From: an uncultured Saprospiraceae bacterium
GTDB taxonomy: Bacteria; Bacteroidota; Bacteroidia; Chitinophagales; Saprospiraceae
NCBI GenBank assembly: GCA_938015925.1
Contig: CALLVY010000014.1
Location: forward strand, 1 to 41,498
Length of the DNA: 41,498 nucleotides
Reading direction: 5' to 3'
The notes below the pieces were generated by a model, which saw nothing but the letters and a program-made list of their open reading frames with translations, was not told where the DNA came from and made no database searches. Position 1 is the first letter of the stretch, and each line of letters begins with the position of its first letter. Below are positions 22,101 to 29,898 of this stretch, in pieces. The position numbers and the translations under genes are program-made.

Positions 22101-23719
22101 GTTGTTTGATTAACCAAAACAGAATCAACGGTGGAACAACCCGTAGCACTAGTGACCGTCACATAATACCATCCGGCATTAAGGCCAGTAGCAGTAGCCG
22201 TTGTTTGTGCAGAAGGATCCCATAAATAACCATAAGGTCCACCACCTCCGCCGGAGGCCACCACGGTAGCCGTTCCAGTTGGCGCTCCAGAACAAGGAGC
22301 GTCCGTTGAGGAAATACTAGTTGCTGGAAAATCAGCACTTTCTGTAACCGTTACTGGCATTGCCATAGCGGTACATTCCAGTCCATCAGGAGTCGTTAGA
22401 GTAACCTCTAATTCATAAGTTCCGGGACCATCGACTAATAAAATATTTTGATCAAAAATCCCATTGGATACCGAACCGTCAATGGTACTCCACATATAAG
22501 TCCAGATATAATTTCCAGGATTGGGATTATTAGAAGTATTGGCAAAAAGGATGGTAGTAGGGTTGGCACAATCTAAAGAAAGATCCCCTGAAATATTGGC
22601 CATTGGGTTGAGGATTTCTAAGGTTAGAAATACCGTACTATCACAACCATCGGCATTGGGAGTAGATACAGGAATAGGAATTCCGTTTAAGGGATTACAG
22701 TAAGATTGTCCATCAACAACCACACATCCTCCTACACAAACGGTAGCCTCTAACTGCGAACTCGTGTTGAGTAATTCCGTGATGTTTAGTTCTATGATAC
22801 TATCACATCCTTGCGGTGACATTAGATTAACCATATAAGGACTTCCCGCTGCGGAGTAAAAGGTACCATTATAATCAACCCCTCCCGCATTTTCACAATA
22901 AGATAGTGGAGCCGGATCTACAGGCATCACAGGAGTTATCGAAAAGGTGGTACACAGCGAATTACCCGTAGCAGGATTACAATCATTGGCAGCTTCTACA
23001 CAAACCGTAGCAGAAGTAGCACCAGCCCAATCAGTAACCGTAATCATGTTATCGTTTTGTACAAAAACGACAGATGGTGGCGTGATTGTCCAGACATATA
23101 CATTGGAATTGGTAACTGGCGGAATAGAGAATATATTATATCCATTAGCCTGAGTAAGCGGAGTTGTACAAGGAGCAGTAGATCCTGTAGGCGCTGTAGC
23201 CATTCCTGGAGGTGGAGAAATGGTTGATCCTTGATCTACTGTAATATTATAATCACAAACGGATCCACCACAACCATCAATAAAGATATAATACACCTGT
23301 CCAACCACAAAACTACCTGAAGACAAGGTAAAAGGATTGCTTTGGCAAACCCCTTGGCAGGTTATGGCATTGGTAAAAGTACAATCAGAATAAATTCCTG
23401 CTTGTACTCCGGTGTTGATACCGTTTGGCGTTTGAATGGTATCGCAATTGGATGGAGTGATGGTAATTGAGATATTCGCAGAACCAGCCGCAAAAGCTAT
23501 CCAATGGATATTATTGGGTACTCCGTTACCATTACATAAAGGGCTTGGGCCAGCGGCGCCGCCACTTGGTAAAGTGGAACAAAAATTATCTACTTCTCCA
23601 TTACAGAAGAAAGTGGCAGAACTACAAGTGGAACCAGGTGGTGCTGGAAAGTTGCATTGTGCGTAAATCGAAAGAGAGCACAGCAATGCTATGCAGGTAA
23701 TTGTAAGTTTCCTAATCAT
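16196..23719 (-). CDS. Giant secreted protein with 24 SprB repeats and gliding-motility C-terminal domain
   Basis: I use the ATG at 23719, giving 2507 residues, because MIRKLTITCIALLCSLSIYA is a clean signal peptide; the open frame reaches back to 23764 without adding family sequence. Order: signal; an N-terminal domain at about 22-185 starting FPAPPGSTC; a PKD-like domain (VYVWTITPPSVVFVQ); two or three GCDS-type units at about 270-390; then 24 SprB repeats at about 470-2326, average 77 residues. Each repeat has C(N/F)G..(T/D)G, a GG..PY.Y.W strand, a GL.AG.Y.VTVTD hairpin and a final NGC. After these come the VDLGGDITIQLGD domain and a CHU_C / gliding-motility-associated domain (about 2410-2507: VYIPSGFSP, DRWGE, GWDGT, VYFAEIEF), which is a T9SS type B export signal. 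SprB repeats are named after the Flavobacterium gliding adhesin. It is a probable surface adhesin; the ligand is unknown. First and second SprB repeats are recent copies. Confidence 0.95.
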   Translation of the reverse strand: MIRKLTITCIALLCSLSIYAQCNFPAPPGSTCSSATFFCNGEVDNFCSTLPSGGAAGPSPLCNGNGVPNNIHWIAFAAGSANISITITPSNCDTIQTPNGINTGVQAGIYSDCTFTNAITCQGVCQSNPFTLSSGSFVVGQVYYIFIDGCGGSVCDYNITVDQGSTISPPPGMATAPTGSTAPCTTPLTQANGYNIFSIPPVTNSNVYVWTITPPSVVFVQNDNMITVTDWAGATSATVCVEAANDCNPATGNSLCTTFSITPVMPVDPAPLSYCENAGGVDYNGTFYSAAGSPYMVNLMSPQGCDSIIELNITELLNTSSQLEATVCVGGCVVVDGQSYCNPLNGIPIPVSTPNADGCDSTVFLTLEILNPMANISGDLSLDCANPTTILFANTSNNPNPGNYIWTYMWSTIDGSVSNGIFDQNILLVDGPGTYELEVTLTTPDGLECTAMAMPVTVTESADFPATSISSTDAPCSGAPTGTATVVASGGGGGPYGYLWDPSAQTTATATGLNAGWYYVTVTSATGCSTVDSVLVNQTTDLPTTSTSSTVTSCSGTPTGTATVVASGGGGGPYGYLWDPSAQTTATATGLPVGWYYVTVTSSNGCMAVDSVEVIETTDFPTTSTSSTVAPCSGPPTGTATVTAMGGGGAPYDYLWNPSGQTSATATGLNAGWYFVTVSGVNGCEVVDSVEVTSSTPVGLSIDNTVDVLCNGASTGSATVSGTAGTPGYSYEWSANAAGQTTATASNLAADIYMVTVTDAAGCTDVETVTINEPPALAFTAVARPAACDGEASGSAYVNPAGGVPGYTYLWNPGGQTMDTAINLVAGLYSVTITDNNNCTQVIDNINVGEPSPITITSTQVDVLCNGEATGTATAMPSGGTMPYTYLWNTTPAQTGPTATGLAAGPYSVIVTDANNCTAQLTGINISQPAAMTASATTTDAGCNGESTGSATITATGSGLLTYTWNPNVSTMATAIGIPADTYSVTVTDANNCTIVVNNIVVGEPDLLTAAVSSSQDIACFGDSTGNVTVQAMGGNGIYTYLWSPGGATTATVNGLPAGTYTVTVTDGATCTAVAFTTLTGPAAALNITEIAVVDASCTSNDGSIDIDVTGGTPGPTGYNYLWTPGGSTDQDPTSLAGGSYTVVVTDDNGCTATFTTTVNIPGGLSATATATPLDCYGDVNSDIDVVVVGGTMPFTYTWSDPAFGNNEDISGVGPGSYIVTVTDNLNCSVQASVNIVEPDSMSIPSVQVIAASCGLMDGSISIFVTGGTGPYSYAWDGGADPNNNPMNLSAGSYTVTITDANMCSKDTTITITTPDGPVLNSLTATNTLCFGDSTGTINLDFTGGQTPFTYDWTGTDFDGIEDPINVPAGTYDLTLTDANNCSFTSSVAVVSPPPLTVTVNTTDALCNGDNTGIAEAVITGGTGPYTFLWCTGQTNGPIIPDCPAGPCSVTITDDNGCTAVENFIIGEPTALSVMIDNVTDVDCNGALTGSISLNVTGGVAPYDYVWNPAAPNSPNPTGLAAGTYAVTITDNNGCSAVQSGILIQEPTVITLTATTSNPDCNMNNGSISVTPMGGNGGYTFAWTGGAGPVSNPSGLGAGIHTVTITDALGCTKDTTFTLITPNGPVLDMITAVDVRCNGGMDGTVSVDFSGGTAPYGFAWNDPIYNGMEDLTGLPAGTYDLTITDANNCSTTGSVMVNEPLALAIAVDSVFAATCGQTNGSAYISVEGGTFPYTYLWSNSDTDQDQVNVLSPGLVDVVVTDANSCTATIQIPITEPGALAVVPTTVDVTCNNEGDGSISLVASGGNGPYTYIWNIPGAGNTNMVSGLDGGNYSVVVRDSDGCIFPIPSIIVEEPDILVENGIVFTAASCLENDGSIDVNFMGGTLPYTYSWTSTTSPFTSNLEDLSGLEPGLYDLLVTDDNGCTTNATGIPVGVPTPPTVTISETPALCFGGTGSALVTVNGANGMVNYTWDDLTIGDTGNPMGLAALNTYQVTVTDSESCTAVASVMITQPDLLVASVLDTEDVLCNGGSDGTITLDIAGGTAGYSYLWSNGSMMQSPDNLLPDDYSVVVTDANGCTAEASATIDEPTLLVLSSTETDTRCSNSDDGTIDITATGGTGAYMFEWSDSQYDGMEDLTGLPPNTYIVTVTDANGCPQELTSVVMAPPAVIVRTEAITDYSGFNVSCANLTDGEITVQGTSGNGAPYTYEWQDGTTTGTLSDLGIGGPYTVTVTDNMGCTEEEAFIMTGPDPIQFAADATPVTCNGDDDGAITVLSPLGGSGPYLYSLDGSPFGQGDFTGLASGNYEVVVQDANGCEASEVVSVNQPTELAVDLGGDITIQLGDSVFLLAQSNSNSLDTLYWIQGLDDLECETCNGQWITPTYTSTYSVFIESDKGCQALDEILIRVNKDRLVYIPSGFSPAVGGSEANDKFMIYGGTGVEKVNQFVVADRWGEIVYQAADFQPGDTRFGWDGTLGGQLLNPGVFVYFAEIEFTDGRIEIYKGDVTLLR
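16740..22310 (-). repeat. Array of 24 SprB-type coding repeats
   Basis: Counted by eye from the repeating C(N/F/S)G ... VTVTD..(N/G)GC pattern; spacing is about 230 bp (77 codons). Each unit has one cysteine near its start and one near its end, so a disulfide per unit is likely. Sequence divergence between most units shows an old array; the first two are nearly identical over 82 bp. Confidence 0.88.
21967..22282 (-). repeat. Recent tandem duplication of one SprB unit
   Basis: The 82 bases at 21967-22048 and 22201-22282 differ at only three positions, 234 bp (78 codons) apart, in frame. The next unit (near 21727) is clearly more diverged. This is a direct, recent duplication at the N-terminal end of the SprB array. 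Confidence 0.9.
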
Positions 23720-24003
23720 CTTGGGCGGAGTGTTTTGGTTAAAAATAGACCCTTTTTCTCCCAAATATAAAAATCTACCTTTTTAAAAAAAGGAGTTTTG
23801 GGAGTTTAATTGGAAAAGCAAGGCTTTTCTTGTAAGTAAATTTGTGATTCGTTGGAACATGCGGAGGGAAGGAACAGCCTCAAGTTAATACTTTAATAGC
23901 AAAAGTGCAAAAAAAAGCCATCTCTTCCGCTAAAATGGAAAGAGATGGCTAATAGTCGAATACACTATAAATTTTAGAAAACCCTTTTTGGCTTTTTATT
24001 TTT
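23720..24003 (-). other. Gap between two adhesin genes
   Basis: 284 bp. It contains the terminator of the 1867-residue adhesin gene (23908-23950). It also holds a small perfect hairpin GAAAAGC-AAG-GCTTTTC (23813-23829) and the upstream region of the 2507-residue adhesin. No gene is seen. Confidence 0.5.
23908..23950 (-). terminator. Intrinsic terminator of the 1867-residue adhesin gene
   Basis: AGCCATCTCTT-CC (23916-23928) pairs with GG-A-AAGAGATGGCT (23937-23950) with one bulged base. On the minus strand the stem is followed by a run of at least seven U (complement of 23909-23915). It lies about 53 bp beyond the stop at 24004. Confidence 0.88.
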
Positions 24004-27000
24004 TTACCAGCGAAGCAGATTTACAGAACCTTTAAACAGCTCTCTACTTCCATCAACAAACTCAATCTCAGTAAAATAGGTATATACGCCTGATGGCATT
24101 TGTCTGCCTTTGAATTTTCCATTCCATCCTTCTTCTTCATTATTCAATTCCAATTCGTCATTTGAATAAAGTACTTCTCCCCATCTGGAAAAAACCTGAA
24201 TCGTATGAATTTTTGTCACTGAGCTTCCTCCATATACAGTAAAGAAGTCATTATTGCCATCACCGTTTGGAGAAAAGGCATTCGGAATATAAACCTGAGG
24301 ATTATTATCGATAAAAATCCGAATATCATCTTCGCTCTTACAGCCCGCGTCATTACTCACTGCGATACTATATCGGGTAGAGAGGAAGGGTTTAACATTT
24401 TGTACCATACAATTGGTGCAATCCATTAATTCTTCTGGTGTCCAAAGGATAGAATCAATTGGAAGATTGGCAAATGCAATCAAATCGATGCTATCTCCAA
24501 GATCCAAGGTGACATCGTCTCCAAGGTCTACAATCAATTTTTCAGGTTCTGGTACTTCTACCATTTGAGTACCTGTACATCCATTGGCATCGGTGATAAT
24601 TACGGTATATTCCCCACCTTCTAAGTTGTAGAAAATTTCATCTGGATATTCCGTCACTAAGTTTTCTATTCCAAAACTATATTCTCCCGTTCCTCCTCTT
24701 ACCGAACTTAGTTCAATCATTCCATCTGCATCTCCATGACAAGTGGTCGTGATTCCTTCAATATCTGCTGAAATTGAATCTGGCTGACTCAAGAAGAAGG
24801 AATCAATACGAGTACAAGCATTGGCATCCGTCATGGTCACGGTATAGGTTCCTGTTGGCAAACCACTAATATCTGTTCCAGTGTTTCCAGTATCCCAATT
24901 AAAAACAAAAGGTGCTAATCCATTAACATTATTGACACTCAAGCTACCATCTGCTTCTCCTGGACAACTGATGTTTTCTTCTATCGAAATCTCTGCTCGG
25001 ATATCCGGTGTACAACTACAATATTCTGTCGCGGTAAGCGTCACTGGCGGACAACCACTACCATCGCTAATTTCAAAAAGATAAGGCAATCCACTAATCA
25101 TCGGTTCACTTACAAAAGAATTTCCGGTGAGTGTTCCAGGATTTCCGTTTACCACATAGTTGGCAGGATCTCCCCCACTAATCGTAAAGGACACAACAAA
25201 GAAGGCACCCAAATTATCACAGACGATGGCAAAGTCATTGATCTCTGGTACATCAATTACCGGAATGGTAATCTGTGAAGTAGTCGGATCAATAGTACTC
25301 GCACAGCGCGAAGAAGTCGACGATTCTGAACCGACTAAAGAATAAGTGGTATTCACCGTTGGAGAGACCATAATGACATCGCCATTACTCATCCCGGTAG
25401 CGGTAAAATTATTGGTTCCATCTGACCAGATCACATCATATTCTCCTGGATCCGCAAAATTAAATACGATTGGAGTACTATCGCCTTCACATAAAGTAGT
25501 AGCTCCTGTAATCCAAGCTTCTGTAATCGGATCAAATCGAACCGGTTGTCCTTCTGAGATAGAAAGACATCGATCCAAAGAAATATCTGTTACTGGAAAA
25601 CCCAGTCCATCATCATTAGAAACGATTGCTGATACATAATAGGTCGTTCCTAAAACCAAGCTTGCATCATATGCAAATTCAGGAATGCTGTTCCTCAACA
25701 TAATTGCGCCAGGTGTAGTCGCTCCTCCATCATGTAGAATAAATCCTAAGACATCATCTCCATCTAAAACATGATCAGCCGCATGGTCAAAACTTACTGT
25801 TTCTCCTTCACAAGCTTCCTTCAAAGCAGCACTCATCGTTCCCGCATAAGAAGTACATGGACATTCATAAGTTCCGGTCACCATTCTTGGATCACAATTA
25901 TTAGCATCTAATATTTCGAAGGAATAATTTGTTCCATTGACCAACCAATCACTTGTAAAGACATTGGTCACGGCATCCAAATTTCCTGGTGTTCCATTTA
26001 CAATATAAGAAGAAGGGTCTCCTCCACTTAAAACAAAACTTACTCTAAACTGAGTATTAATCGCATCGCATTCATAAGCTACAGGTGAGGCTTGAGGGCC
26101 ATCATTTACGGTTATTACCGCAGTGCCATTCACGGTCCCTGCACAGGCAGCGCTAGTCTGGTCTACGATAGACACAATGGTATAAGTCGTTGTACTTGCC
26201 GGACCAACATCAAAGGTATCTCCATCATTGACATTCGTCAAATTTAGATTTTGTATGCCATCGGAATAGACAATATTAAATGGGCCCACTCCTCCAGTAA
26301 TCGAAATGGTCAGGGTTGCCAGATCGTCTGTACAAATGTCGGTCGTTCCAGAGATTGTTGCATCTGCAGCTTCCAAAAACCGAACGGGTGTACCTTCTGC
26401 AATATCAAAACAGGTATGTAAAACATCTACACCTCCTGAGCCATTATCCGGCCCTACTATGGAAGAAACATAATACGTTGTATTAGCAGTCATTCCTGTT
26501 TGGAAAGTAAAACTTGGTGTATTGGATTGGGCAAACACCGTCCCCAATATCGCTCCTATATTATCATGTAAAACATACTGCACAAGGTGTCCGGTTTCTA
26601 ATACAACACCCGTGGCTACCGGTACAGTGAGTGTTTCGTTTTGACAAACTTCTACTAAGGTATTATCCATCGTACCAGCATCGTCTATACAATTACAATC
26701 TTGAGAACCACTGACCACAATTGAAGGACAACCGCTCGCATCACTAATGGTAAAACTATAATTCGTACCTGCCGTAATTTCATCACTGACAAATTGATTT
26801 CCAGTAAGGGTACCTGTCCCACCATTTACAACATAGCTTGCAGGAGTACCTCCGCTTATTTCAAAACTTACGGTATACCCGGAGAAACTACTATTACAAG
26901 TCTCACTAATATTTTGAGTTGTCAATGGACTATTGACATTGATCGCTGCGCTGCCACTGACTGTTCCTTCACAACCTAAGGCATCTTCAACAGATACTAA

Positions 27001-29607
27001 GGTATAGGTTGTGGTAGAACCTGGACTAACCGAGAAAGTTGATCCATTGGTCAAACCATTTAAGGAACCACCCGAATGAACGATATTGAAAGGTCCGTTG
27101 CCGGTAAAATTAAAAGTTAGTAGCGTAGAGCTTCCAGAACAAATGTCTGCATTTCCTGAGATAGTCGCCGTAGGTAATGGATTGGCGGTAACGGAAATTG
27201 GAGCAGTGTTTAAGACTCCTGTACAGGGGCCCGCATCACTAACTGAAACAAGAGTAAAAGTAGTATTAGCATTTATACTTACGGTTTCTTCGTGTGTATT
27301 TAGAATGATGTTATTGATGGTTATATCTGCTGTGCCATTATTATAAACAATTTCAAAAGGTGGAGTTCCCACCAAGGTAAAGGTCAAATCAATATCTTCT
27401 CCAGTACAAACACTGGAAGGTGCGCTAAAGCTTACTTCTGGTAAAGGAAGCGTAACTATATTTATTGGAACAATCGTGGGACAACCATTATTGGTTACGA
27501 TCCTCATAAAAGCGGAAGTTTGTACGACGGTGTTGCTCATTGGTAAAAAACCAGACAAGGCTAAAGCAAAGGAAGTGTGAAAAGTTTTGGAGGCGATAAC
27601 AGTATTATTGGCATCCGTAAAACTAATCGTATCTAAGTCGATGCTTTCTCCCAAACAAATCGTAGGAACATGATCGAGACTAATATCTGCGGCCAAGAAA
27701 ATTTGCACGTTTACGGGTGCAACATCAAAACATCCCGTAGGCCTTTCATAACGCACCCAATAAACACCTCCTGTACTGACCACCGGAGAAGCCAATGGAT
27801 TTATTTTATTAACGGCATTCATACTATCTGTATAGTAAAACAAACCAGATGGCGAACCAGTCCCATTCATTTCATTAATCAACAAACTGGATAAATCTAC
27901 CGTATTCGGAGCACATCTAACTGCAGGTGGGTTGATAAAAATCTGTGGATCTTCAATGGTAACAACTACAGAAGTATGGTCAAAACAATCTGGCCCTGAA
28001 TCCATTCTCACCCAGTAAGTACCACCAGTAGAAACGATAGGACTCGACAAGGTTGGAGTACCAGCCAAGGCATGAGCCTCCGTTGCATAATAGGTAACGG
28101 GGCCACCCACAAAGGCGCCATTAGAAATAGGAATGGTACTCAAATTTATCGTGGCAGGAGCACATACCGCTCCCGGATTATTCATACTAATATCTGGTTT
28201 TGGGATGGTACTGATCGTAATACAGCTTGGCATTCCTGGTCCACAAGCATTCGTTGCGACAACACAAATATCTCCTCCAGTCGACGACCAATCTACCTCA
28301 ATGGAAGTTCCTATATTGCTACCTGAAATAGTAGCTCCTCCCGTGACTGTCCAACTATAAACAACACCTCCAATCGGACTATCAATACTATAAGTAACTC
28401 CTGTAGACCCTTCACAAACGGTAGTAGTACCATCAATTGTGGCTTGTCCAGGAACGGCAATATCTACATGAACATCTACCGTATGAATAGGATCATCTGC
28501 TCCAGTAATGGTGACCGAATAAGTTGTCGGAACCGTAGGACTAGCGATTGGATTTTGAATCGTTGGATCATCGAGGGAGCCGGCAGGCGACCAATTATAA
28601 GAGAAAGGACCTGCACCAATTACATTGGCCATCAACTGAGTTGATTGTCCCGCACAAATGGTGTCATCACTTACGGTTACTTCTGTGGTTTGTATTCCGC
28701 TAATCACTCGAATGGTATAATCACAAAGATCTCCTCCCCAGCCATCGACCATCAAATAATAAATTTCTCCGGGAGTAAGATTCGTAGCGGTTACCAACCC
28801 AAAGCTATCTACTCCAGGATTCCAACAATTAGATTTTATAGAAAAATTAGTACAATCGCTTGTTTCTAAAATAGCGACTTGAATTCCATTTCCAAATATA
28901 CAATTAGCGGAAGCCACTTCTAAAGTAACCTCTTCACTTCCTGCTACAAAACCTACCCAAGAGTTATTATCTAGGAAGGCACAAAATTCAGCAATAGAAC
29001 CGGGAACATCATTATAGCCAATGGTACTTCCACAATAGCCATCCAATCCATCGGAAAGGATCGTAGCATCACAACAAGTATTTCCTGGTGGTGCAAAAGT
29101 AGAACAAGCCGCAGCTCCCACTGGCACCTCTGGATAAGTCGAATAGGCACAAAGGTCAAAAGTTCCATTATTGGAATTGCCATTGTCCCATACCCTCAAC
29201 CAAAAAGTTTCTCCAGCATTTTCAAAGGTACAACCATCTTCCACTCGGATCGACAGTGTACCATCGCCCATATCATCGCAGCTAACGAGGTTCAAACTCC
29301 CGCAAGCGCCAGAATAAACGGCCATCGCTCCATCTACCATAGTTCCCATGGTAGCATCGAGGACTACGTGATATCCATTATTAGGTAAGGTAAAACTAAA
29401 CCAGACGTCTCCACCAGAGTAAGCGCCACATCCAGGATTGATAACTCCGCTGGAATTGGTTGCAGCCGCATTGGTGTACGTCGTAGTGATACAGGATGTC
29501 ATGGCATCCAGTTGAATTGCATTGCATGGGTCGTCGTTGGCAGGTGCCGCAAATAGGTTCCACCCTATCAACAGAAGTAAGGCCAAGAGGATTGGTCTCT
29601 TAATCAT
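24004..29607 (-). CDS. Giant secreted protein with Ig/PKD-like repeats, two SprB repeats and gliding-motility C-terminal domain
   Basis: 1867 residues from the ATG at 29607; MIKRPILLALLLLIGWNLFA is the signal peptide. Domains in order: an NDDPCNA domain at about 22-165 with the GGDVWFSFTLP motif (pre-peptidase-C-like jelly roll); a second domain at about 170-310 starting FAPPGNTC that is clearly paralogous to the N-terminal domain of the 2507-residue neighbour; Ig/PKD-like repeats at about 310-900; two tandem units of about 280 residues (about 972-1249 and 1249-1530); two SprB repeats (about 1545-1689); a DLGDDVTLDLGD domain; and the CHU_C / gliding-motility domain (about 1770-1867: VYIPNAFSPNGDGNNDFF, FSRWGE, GWNGK, VYTYFTEIEF). 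Exported by the Sec system, then T9SS. Probable surface adhesin or scaffold; the ligand is unknown. It has its own terminator and a 287-bp upstream gap, so it is probably transcribed alone. Confidence 0.95.
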   Translation of the reverse strand: MIKRPILLALLLLIGWNLFAAPANDDPCNAIQLDAMTSCITTTYTNAAATNSSGVINPGCGAYSGGDVWFSFTLPNNGYHVVLDATMGTMVDGAMAVYSGACGSLNLVSCDDMGDGTLSIRVEDGCTFENAGETFWLRVWDNGNSNNGTFDLCAYSTYPEVPVGAAACSTFAPPGNTCCDATILSDGLDGYCGSTIGYNDVPGSIAEFCAFLDNNSWVGFVAGSEEVTLEVASANCIFGNGIQVAILETSDCTNFSIKSNCWNPGVDSFGLVTATNLTPGEIYYLMVDGWGGDLCDYTIRVISGIQTTEVTVSDDTICAGQSTQLMANVIGAGPFSYNWSPAGSLDDPTIQNPIASPTVPTTYSVTITGADDPIHTVDVHVDIAVPGQATIDGTTTVCEGSTGVTYSIDSPIGGVVYSWTVTGGATISGSNIGTSIEVDWSSTGGDICVVATNACGPGMPSCITISTIPKPDISMNNPGAVCAPATINLSTIPISNGAFVGGPVTYYATEAHALAGTPTLSSPIVSTGGTYWVRMDSGPDCFDHTSVVVTIEDPQIFINPPAVRCAPNTVDLSSLLINEMNGTGSPSGLFYYTDSMNAVNKINPLASPVVSTGGVYWVRYERPTGCFDVAPVNVQIFLAADISLDHVPTICLGESIDLDTISFTDANNTVIASKTFHTSFALALSGFLPMSNTVVQTSAFMRIVTNNGCPTIVPINIVTLPLPEVSFSAPSSVCTGEDIDLTFTLVGTPPFEIVYNNGTADITINNIILNTHEETVSINANTTFTLVSVSDAGPCTGVLNTAPISVTANPLPTATISGNADICSGSSTLLTFNFTGNGPFNIVHSGGSLNGLTNGSTFSVSPGSTTTYTLVSVEDALGCEGTVSGSAAINVNSPLTTQNISETCNSSFSGYTVSFEISGGTPASYVVNGGTGTLTGNQFVSDEITAGTNYSFTISDASGCPSIVVSGSQDCNCIDDAGTMDNTLVEVCQNETLTVPVATGVVLETGHLVQYVLHDNIGAILGTVFAQSNTPSFTFQTGMTANTTYYVSSIVGPDNGSGGVDVLHTCFDIAEGTPVRFLEAADATISGTTDICTDDLATLTISITGGVGPFNIVYSDGIQNLNLTNVNDGDTFDVGPASTTTYTIVSIVDQTSAACAGTVNGTAVITVNDGPQASPVAYECDAINTQFRVSFVLSGGDPSSYIVNGTPGNLDAVTNVFTSDWLVNGTNYSFEILDANNCDPRMVTGTYECPCTSYAGTMSAALKEACEGETVSFDHAADHVLDGDDVLGFILHDGGATTPGAIMLRNSIPEFAYDASLVLGTTYYVSAIVSNDDGLGFPVTDISLDRCLSISEGQPVRFDPITEAWITGATTLCEGDSTPIVFNFADPGEYDVIWSDGTNNFTATGMSNGDVIMVSPTVNTTYSLVGSESSTSSRCASTIDPTTSQITIPVIDVPEINDFAIVCDNLGAFFVVSFTISGGDPANYVVNGNPGTLTGNSFVSEPMISGLPYLFEISDGSGCPPVTLTATEYCSCTPDIRAEISIEENISCPGEADGSLSVNNVNGLAPFVFNWDTGNTGTDISGLPTGTYTVTMTDANACTRIDSFFLSQPDSISADIEGITTTCHGDADGMIELSSVRGGTGEYSFGIENLVTEYPDEIFYNLEGGEYTVIITDANGCTGTQMVEVPEPEKLIVDLGDDVTLDLGDSIDLIAFANLPIDSILWTPEELMDCTNCMVQNVKPFLSTRYSIAVSNDAGCKSEDDIRIFIDNNPQVYIPNAFSPNGDGNNDFFTVYGGSSVTKIHTIQVFSRWGEVLYSNDELELNNEEEGWNGKFKGRQMPSGVYTYFTEIEFVDGSRELFKGSVNLLRW

Positions 29608-29894
29608 CGTTAATGAATTTCTAAGGTTCTCTACTTTGTTTTTTTACGTGTGGGGGCCTCAAGTTTTCTCTGGACTTGAGCGGGGGTATGGAAATAGGTT
29701 TCCAAGATACCAGGGGAATCTAATGCCTTGCGGCAAAAATCAGTTGGGAGATGTTCAGGGGGGAGGGATTAAATTGTGCTTTTACACATATAGGTTCCTG
29801 CAAAAGCTTTGCCATTTTATCAATTAAGGAAAAGAAAAAGAAGGGAGAAAAGAAGAAAAAAAATACTTATTTATTAACTGCTAATTGCTAGTAG
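29608..29894 (-). other. Upstream region of the 1867-residue adhesin, with a leader hairpin
   Basis: 287 bp with no gene. It contains a 7-bp perfect hairpin (CTCAAGT at 29658-29664, ACTTGAG at 29674-29680) flanked on both sides by runs of five G. It lies about 50 bp before the ATG at 29607, so it would sit in the 5' leader. A further G-rich stretch lies near 29757-29768. Confidence 0.5.
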
Positions 29895-29898
29895 TTAA
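29874..29898 (-). terminator. Weak hairpin overlapping the stop codon of the 3773-residue adhesin
   Basis: TTAACT-G-CTA (29874-29883) pairs with TAG-T-AGTTAA (29889-29898), including one G-T pair, with a 5-nt loop. The TAA stop (29897-29895) is inside the stem. The run of eight U follows about nine bases later on the minus strand, so the terminator function is only possible. Confidence 0.35.

Noticed and set aside
16740-22310. Regular ~230-bp periodicity that could look like a CRISPR or satellite array
   Set aside because: The period is a multiple of three and encodes diverged protein domains in one frame; no short identical repeats with unique spacers are present.
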